The translations under genes were made by a program, and so were the position numbers. This document shows positions 1 through 64,000 of a DNA stretch of 64,000 nt, one piece after another. The stretch covers positions 785,356-849,355 of the forward strand of contig VXBA01005361.1 in the NCBI GenBank assembly GCA_013399895.1. Reading direction: 5' to 3'. This DNA is from Serilophus lunatus. Taxonomy: Eukaryota > Chordata > Aves > Passeriformes > Eurylaimidae. The notes beneath the pieces were generated by a model. The model did not search any database, was not told the DNA's origin, and was given only the letters and a program-made list of their open reading frames with translations. Within the stretch, counting starts at the first letter, position 1. Each line of letters begins with the position of its first letter.

Positions 1-816
1 GCTTCCTCAGGCACTGCACCCTGCCCCTCCTCAGGCACGGGTGCAGCTTGGTCCTTTCCCTTGCTGGATACAGGGAGGCCCGAATGGCCCAGCCAGCAAA
101 AATAGGGGCACAGGGGAGTATGGATCCTGCTGCTCTCCTTCCTGTCCTGAGAAGGCAAGGGGAGGAGGTGGAGGCTGAAAACCTACCAAGTGCCAGAGGG
201 TCCCAGAGTCCTTCACCAGCCTGACTTCCAAACACAGTGGTGGCAGACACTATGGACTGATGGGATGGACTGACACCCTCGGAATTTTGGTTTAGAACAT
301 CCCAAAGCAAACAATCTGGTTTGTTTGGGGAAAAAAAAAATCTTTCTTTTCCCCTCATCCACTCCCTCTTACCAAAGCAATTTCTGCTCAGAGACTGGCT
401 GCATTGATTTACCTGGTGATATAAAAACCAAAATTGTTTGAATTTTCTATTTTCAATTTACTTCATCTTCTCTATTGACCTCTTCATCCAAAATGCAGTT
501 TCTGCCCACAGTAAGTAAGCTGAAGCCGTGCTCAGTGGATTTGGACGGCTGGTGGAAACCAGATGGAATTTCCTTGGCTGGGCTATGTATTTTTGGTTAA
601 AGTATTTCCCAAGCCCAGCCAAAAAACTGAGGATTTTCAAACTAAAACACTTTTCACATTTCAGATGTTACACTGTAGCTGAGAACAGTCTCCCAAGTAC
701 TTTGTAGGCACATTCCTGACAGGGATATTTGTCAGTGGCAAATGATCTTGTGTTTTACCTGTTGCGATTACAAACAGAAACTTATTTCTTCTCTCTGCAA
801 CAGGGTACCTTCTTAC
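1..816 (-). other. Intron after the TM9 exon, incomplete
   Basis: This stretch follows the donor GTAAGA and leaves the window before any acceptor or TM10 exon. I looked for the expected G-G-M-Y start and the TM10 coding block in all minus frames and did not see them. The first 250 bases are fairly GC-rich and pyrimidine-patterned, with a short direct repeat of cctcaggcac near 5-14 and 30-39. I do not recognise a repeat family here. Confidence 0.8.
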
Positions 817-57054
<56,238 letters not shown>

Positions 57055-60000
57055 TCAGGACTCACAGTACTGACTACCGAAAATGCACCATGCCAAGGTA
57101 GAAAGGAAGACAGAAGAAAAAAACCCCAGAATATATTCAGTGGTTCTGTATCTTGTAACAAAGGAATAGATGTTTAATATTTTCATATCAGCCAAAAAGT
57201 ACGAAAGATTTAAAAATAGCTTTCCTTAAAGATAAAGATAATAAATTTGAATTAGTTACCAACATATATAGCCTACAATAAAATATTACTCAATAAATGT
57301 TGGGTTTCAATTTTATTGGTTTCCAGACAACCCCTTTATTTTTACCTTTTAACATTTATTTTCATTAATTTCCTTTCATAATTGAAGATATAATATTAAA
57401 ACATTTATTTTCAAAACTGTCAACAGCCACAATATTTTCCAACTAAAATTTGTTTATGAAATGCCAACTCTAAAATGTCAATATTCCAAAAATAAACTCC
57501 TATTTTGTGAAAAGTGATTGTCAATTATGTGTTGCATTTTTTATTTGAAAAACTAGCCAGGCAATTCTAAAAATCTAAGTCCTCATATTTTAGGAGCACC
57601 CCTCGCAGCTCCCTGTGTGATGCCAAAGTATTTACTAACTTAGGAAACAAGGTAAAGAGAGAGAGTGAAGAGGTTGTTTGGGAGGATTTTTTAGAGATTT
57701 TAGGAGCTAAAAAATCAAGTGAATTCTAATTTGCACAAATCTGGGATAGTATTTTATTTGAGAAAGGAGATTTCTTGTATAAGAATGATATTCTTCTCTG
57801 GCAGATGCACTATCCTTTCAAGTCTTTTTATTTTTACTTTAAATACACACTCAAATCAAATGAAATGTAAATTATTTACCAACCTTAAATAAAACATGAG
57901 TAGTCCTAGTTGTATGGATGAAGAGATCATAAACAAGAGCAAAAATTTGTCCTATAATTTCATGAATTCTCCTGAGCTTTTTCAACTGCTCTGAAGCCTG
58001 AAGGAAAACCTATAGATAGCTAAAGCACATTTTTTTCAGGAATCCCAATTTTCCAGACCAATAAAAATATCATTTAAATTCCATACACTCAGAGATTTCC
58101 TCCCACACTGTAGGTGAAAAGTGAATTTCATTGGTACCCTGATATTGTTTAAAACCCTATAATAAGCACTGTATTATAGATATAAGTATTGCATATATAG
58201 GAATACAGATAATTTAGTTACAGTAAAATATATTTAGGATAAAGGTTGAGTATTAAGTTTAAAAAAAGTCTAATCAGCAGTTACCTACACGACATAATTC
58301 TTCCTTTTGTATTTGTTGTCTGAAGCAACTCATTCAGTATTAAGTATGATCACGTAATTCCAAGCCATGCTTAAAATAAAGGCTGGAAGTTCTTGGGGAG
58401 GAATCTGAGGTGATTCTTTCTACTTCCAGCAGCAACAGTTTGAGGATGAAGGGAAGTTCCTCCACCTGCCTGTAATGATGGCGTGGGAAGCTGGAAACAC
58501 CAACAGCTGGAGACATGGTGGGAAAATGAAAAGATTTAACTTCTCCCAGGAGTTCCCTCCAGATGCTGCAGGACGTGGGCAGGCTCCCATATGCTTCAAG
58601 GGCTGCAGCTGCTGCTCCTGAGGTGGCCCCAGGGTGCAGTTTTTCATAACATGTGTGTTGAAAGTTTACAGGTGAGCTGAGGGAACGCAACACATCACAG
58701 AAAAAGCACAAATAAAAGCCCCAAATCCTATAACCCAAGTTTTGTCTCCTTATTTTCCAGTGAATATAGAGGTAGAAGGTTTTCCCAGTTAAAAAACCCC
58801 AACCAAACAAACAAAAAAAAGAAACAGAAGAAAAACCAAGGTAGGGGGTTAAACTTCTTTGCACTAGAAAATGTTATCTGCTTAAATATAAAATTACTGC
58901 CACCTCATCCGCATTTCCTCCTCACGTAGTAACCAGCTTTATTCTTCAAAGTTTCTGCCACCATCTAATAAGGGGGAGAAGTGAAGGAGCACGGAACACC
59001 CTCAGCCAACCAAGTCCTGCCAAGAACCTCAATTACTGATATCAACATGCAGGTAAACATGAAGCCAGGTAGCTTTTAATGAAGGCTGTATTTTAATAAA
59101 GAAGAGGAAGCACACTCCAAAATTGAAAATAACAACACCATAATTATACAGAAAAGCTGAGGAAAGAGATATTTAAAATTCAAGTTCTTAGCTATTTCAC
59201 AGATGAATGTGGAATTTTACTTAGGATGAAGTCTGCTCTCTCTACAAATTCTTAGTTCACCTCAAATAGGGTATGACTTGCCAGAGAACCAAGACAAAAA
59301 TTGGCATAAAATGATAAAGTGCTTAGGCAATAAAAGGCCAACAGGCTGTGGGGAACCAAGCTGAAGGACATGTCAAGAGTGAGTAGTTCACTACAGAAAC
59401 CTGATGAAAAAAAAAAGAATAAGTATTTGCAGAGGCCTATTTTGATTCCAGGTATTAAAGAGTATAATTTTAACAAAAAACAATTTTACTAATGGAGTGA
59501 AAAGCCTTGAAGTATAAATTACTGCCATGGAAAAGATCCAGCCAATATGTATTTTAATGTTCCTCAGTTCACCAGTGTTTCCGTGTAGAAACAATCCTAA
59601 CCCACCAGTAAGATTTCTGTTCTGCTGGGATTGAGGAGGAACAGATTTGACAAATGGAGCTGCTGATATCAAGGAAAGATTGTGGTGGAGTAAAAATTCT
59701 GACCTTTTACAGCCCTATGAAGAGAAAGCAAAATACACAGAGCAAAATATACATAATCTACACAGTCTATATCAGCAATACAGAAATCACATGCTTTTGT
59801 TGAGAGATTGTACATACACAACCTTTCTGCAAAGGCACACAAGTGTACAGTACTTGTAATTCCCATTTTACAGGTGCAACTGATTTTTTTTTTTTAGAAG
59901 TACTAGTATGCTGACTATAGATGCAGGTTGGAAAGACTGTGGTCCCAGTTCAGTTTGGTCTTTACAGACATTGAGAAAAACTTGTAAGACGGGCAGAGGC

Positions 60001-61616
60001 ACCCTAAAGAATTTTAATTCTTGCTTTTCTTACCAAGTTTCTAATTTTCATTTTGAAGTCATGTATTCTGTGTTCAAATAGTGGAGAAGTTCAAAAGAAA
60101 AATGAGACAAAATGTTTGTGTTTGCACCACAATAACTGTGAAGTGGAAACCTTTTATTTTAATTGTAAAACTATAATGAAAAAGTGTCCTTATGTTTTAA
60201 CCAAATCAGGTTTTTTATGGCTGTTTGGGTTATATTTCTGTACATGTGCACCCAAACATAAATAGTGTTTCTTTTCCAGTGTTTTCTGGATGCTCTCTGA
60301 GAAGTCCCAAATATCAGAGACACCTATTTACCCATCCAGAAACCTTGCCCTGATACTTTTGTAAAGAGTGTCACAGAAAGCAAAGGGCAAATAGGCTCAA
60401 GAAAATTATCCCTGCTGCTCCCATTTAAAACACACACGGTGCCAATCAGCTTGAACTGTTAGCACCATAATGAGTATTTAATTACGCCCAAGTGCTGTAA
60501 ATTGTTTTGTATTTTTATCGTTCAGGCAGAACAAAGGGTTAGTGTTTCCCTTGAAGAGTGAGCAGCATCAAGTCCAGAACTTACAATTAAACTATAACAT
60601 TTAGTGTATGCAAAGAATAGATCCAAGGGGGAGGAAGTCTTGCCCAGAGGCCAGCGGTGATTTCCTCAGCAGGCACAGCACTGCTCTCTCCAGTGCCAGG
60701 CCTAAATTCTCCTGCTGAAACCACCTGAAGCAGCAGCAGTGGATGCAGGTTTAGAGAAGAGGAGGCAGAATGTGAAATTCTTTTCACAAAACCTTAGTTC
60801 AGTCTGACAGGAGGTACATAGAGGATTTTAAAAATACATGATTCCCTCTGCATCCACGACAAGATGTTGGTGTATTCAGGGGTCAGATCACAGCTTTTTT
60901 GCTCCTCAGTAGTTCAGCTTCCATCCAAAAGCTGCCATGACTTTGCATAAATCACAGAGATAACAAAAAATAAAAGATAGTGGAACTTCCTCCTCTTCTC
61001 CTACCTTGCAAGACCCTTCCTTGTTCTCCTCAATTCTTAGTGCACAGAAGGAACAAGAGCAATAAAATTACCACTGAATGTGATCCCCACTGTTTAGAAA
61101 CAGCAAGTATTTGAAAAAAAGTTCTACAATGAGTTCTATAGTTCAGCTGGTTTGCACCATACTTGGACGAAAGGAAAGAAATAGCTGTGTCCTTACATAT
61201 ATATCAAGACTTATTAAAGCTGAGTATCTTCAAGAAAAATCCCCATAATTAAATTAAAATTATCTTAGACATTTCATTGAAATATCTTGAAACGTTATCA
61301 TTAAAATTCACTACTCTTACTTCTGTATTAAAAAATTTCCTTGGTAAATAAAAACCTGCCAGTACTACAAACTGAAGGCAGCTGTAAGTAAGCACTTGAA
61401 TTACTACAGAACATAAGACCACTGGTTAGTGTAAGCCTCTTGAAGCAAAATAACTTTGAGCATACCCAGTTTGCTGGCAACTACGTAAGACTACACAAAG
61501 CTTCACTGTGAGAAAGATTTGTCTTTCTCTGAAGATACAAATCATTAATTAATTTTGGATCTCTTTGAAAATAGAAATTGATTAAAGTTTGAAAATATTT
61601 ATTGTAGGTATTGAAT

Positions 61617-61672
61617 TTGTTTTGTTGTTGTCGTTGTTTGAGGGGGGTGTTGTTTTGTTGGTTAAAAATACG
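61617..61672. repeat. GTT-rich low-complexity tract
   Basis: Repeated gtt/gttt units broken by a short G-run (agggggg). No function is apparent. Confidence 0.75.
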
Positions 61673-62245
61673 CAGCAGTTCAGTTCCTTGAACCCACCAA
61701 TAGCCCGGGAAGGGAGCCAGGGACGGGTGGCACTGGAGCAGAATATTGAGGGAAAAGAGCTCCTCTGCTGTTAGGGTGTGTTTGGAATGCAAGTGGTAAC
61801 TCAGAGCAGAGCAAGGTTTTGATTCGGTAGTAGCAACCTATTAATTCTACACAGGATTTGCTTGTAAGTGCAATATTAAGCCCCAACCAGAGTAGCTTTG
61901 TAATGTGTCTCACACCCAAAGACACGCTGTGCTTGAAGGTTTCTCTGCTGCTGGTCACATACATTTCAATTCTCCCAACACTAGTAAAGAAAATTTTTCT
62001 CTTTTTCCTATATATAACACAGAAGAAAAGTGACAGAAGTCACTGGAGTCTAATGAATAAAAGATAAATTTAAGTGAAATAGTAGGCCACATCTCTGAAG
62101 GGGGGGAATTCTTAATGTTTCCCATTAACTGTCAGTTTTGGTCACAAAGGTCTTTACAATTAAACCGATCAAAATCAAGACATTATTACTACAATGCAGA
62201 TTTCTTCTGCTTGCAGCTTGTAGTACAAAATATTGTAGGCTCATT

Positions 62246-62296
62246 TTATTATTTAAATAATAATAATAAATAATAGAATAATAAAATAATAATAAA
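62246..62296. repeat. AAT-rich microsatellite
   Basis: About 50 bp made mostly of taa/ata units with imperfect interruptions. Confidence 0.85.
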
Positions 62297-64000
62297 CTTG
62301 AATCTAAATCTAAGTGTGAATAAAAAATTGGACAGTTGGGAAGATATAACTAAGCCACAAAAGTATTTCAGCATACTTTCATTACACATAAAATAACACA
62401 ACCAGTAAGAAACCAGACATCATCCAAGGACCTTTAGCTACCTACGTCTCAGGAATATGCTGTTGTAATGATTTCCTCTGTATTCTCCATTAACATCACT
62501 GCACATGTATCCCTATTAGAATTTACAGAGATAAAATCCCACGAAGTAATTATTTCAACAGGTACTATACAATTACTGAAAAGGGTCTTAATTTGTTTGA
62601 GAATGTACTAAAACACCTTCTCATTTAGGAGCTCAGTGCATCTGAGAGGAAGAAATTGTTGGAATTGCTGGAGAGGGGCATATTATAACTAGTTGAAAAG
62701 CAACCTTTCCATCCAAATTTGAAAACAAACATTCTGAAAGCTCACAACACTGTATTATTGGCTGAGAGAACACCAGGAAAGAGAGTCTTTATTCAAGTAT
62801 TCCAATGTAAGGAGCTGTACCAGGCTCTTGGATAAAAAGAGGATTATCAGCTGCCAACACATTGTTGAAAGGAAGGTACTGGGGTACTTACTACATTATT
62901 TCATTAATTGGAAAGCTGAAGAGAAGATTTAGTCTATTTGAGGAAGGTCCCTTCATGTTCCTTCTGTGATTTGGAGCAGTTTCCAAGTAACTTGTCTTTA
63001 AAAAAACTCAAACAAACACTACCCAAAAAGCCTCTTGAGGTCACTCCTCCATCTGTATCTGCCCAGTCAGGAACACAGGTGGCAATGTTCCCTTTTACTC
63101 TGGGCCAGACTCTGTCCTCAGAGCATTCTCTGGAGGATGAAAGGACAACAAAATGATGCCACTAAGTAGTGCTTCTCTACAGTGGCTCTTTTTGTTTTAT
63201 GTCGTGGTGTTCGCCTTCCACCCCTGCAGAGTTTTCAGACTCAGCTCATATTTATCTCATTAACATGGTTATTGAGCTCTTTGAATAAAAAGGATAATAT
63301 CCTTGAGTGCCAGTGCAGCACAGATTTCCCAGCAGTTTCTCAGAAAAGTTTAAGACATCCTCTATTTCTGTGTGAAAATGAGTTTAAGTTTCTACCTAAA
63401 GGCAAGTTTTCTAAGCTGTCACCTTACTCTCATTGCACTTTATACAACTAACCAGTATTCTTCAATTTCTGTGAAAACTTGAGTATTTCATACCCAGATG
63501 TATTCAAGGATCATGTGCAAATATATGGTTTCTGACATGCAGAAACTCAGGCAAATACTACTGAGTTCTGAAAGTGGTGGGATTCAGATTCCATGGACCA
63601 GAATCTCCTGTGGATGCTTGAAGTGCCAGGCCAGAGAGCTGCCAGCACCCAGGGTTGTGGTAAGCATCTGCCTGAAGACAATCACTCTGGGAATTTGTGG
63701 TGCTGTCAGATGCTTGTTCAGCAAGTCAGCACTCACCAAATCAGCCTCATTCATAGCACCAGAATGACTGCAGTGCTTGCAGACACACTGGAAGGCTCAG
63801 ATGTTTGCCAGAGACACACAACAAAGTAAAAAGTGACATTCTTTTTGTCACAGAGGTCAGAGGCAGCTGCTTATGTGTTTGTGACATGTTAGTTCTTGGT
63901 GAGAGTGTGGCCAATCATACAACTACAGGAATAGCTTAGAAACAGCTGTTGGGAGGTTTTTTTTGAGTTGCAGCAGCATTTGTTCTCTCTGGTCTGAATC

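Noticed and set aside
58340..58864. 174-codon open frame on the minus strand in the upstream intron
   Set aside because: It is long for AT-rich DNA but shows no recognisable domain, a low-complexity amino-acid pattern and no splice signals joining it to the transporter. It does not match the missing SLC6 exon.
60440..60520. TAATTACG-containing stretch that resembles a conserved noncoding element
   Set aside because: There is only one clear motif and no way to judge conservation from a single sequence.
60587..60787. Possible upstream SLC6A11 exon (minus frame with an LLLQ/VVSAGEF stretch after a CAG)
   Set aside because: It lacks the C-G-H-x-W-N-T motif, the glycosylation sites and the phase-2 end needed to join the TM4 exon.

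Overview
The window reads as vertebrate, and specifically avian, nuclear DNA. Coding sequence sits in short exons with canonical GT..AG junctions inside long AT-rich introns. The interspersed repeats are 3' ends of CR1 LINEs, the dominant bird retrotransposon. There is also one solo LTR of a type I recall as abundant in neoavian, especially songbird, genomes. A neoavian and probably passerine host is my inference; the sequence does not name the species.

The only gene I can support lies on the minus strand and runs from about 57.0 kb down to 0.8 kb. It is the middle of a sodium- and chloride-dependent neurotransmitter transporter of the SLC6 family, best matched to SLC6A11 (GABA transporter GAT-3). 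Six consecutive internal exons are visible, in transcription order: 56989-56857 (133 bp), 36717-36583 (135 bp), 9391-9288 (104 bp), 4381-4257 (125 bp), 2411-2299 (113 bp) and 954-817 (138 bp). They total 748 bp. All splice phases agree and the joined frame has no stop. They encode roughly transmembrane segments 4 to 9, including Na+ and Cl- ligands in TM6, TM7 and TM8. The first exons (N-terminus, TM1-TM3, large extracellular loop) lie beyond 64000. The last exons (TM10-TM12, C-terminus) lie beyond position 1.

Region by region: 1-816 is the start of the next, incomplete intron. From 817 to 9391 there are four exons with introns of 1.3, 1.8 and 4.9 kb. From 9392 to 36582 there is a 27.2 kb intron with two related CR1 tails (18.6 and 35.3 kb), one much older CR1-like remnant (22.7-23.0 kb) and a TA microsatellite. 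From 36718 to 56856 there is a 20.1 kb intron with the solo LTR (44547-45473, 5-bp target duplication, 144-bp assembly gap inside), two CR1 tails in tandem (46.0-46.5 kb), a reversed CR1 (50.9-51.2 kb) and a decayed CR1 (53.2-53.4 kb). From 56990 to 64000 is part of a further intron with no exon found.

I found no bacterial-style genes, CRISPR arrays, tRNA or rRNA genes, and no new biological system. The open frames of 60-190 codons scattered through the introns look like chance or repeat-derived frames. The points most worth a second look are the LTR with its gap in a presumed internal tandem repeat, the CR1 tandem arrangement, a perfect 11-bp inverted repeat, and two candidate intronic regulatory motif sites.
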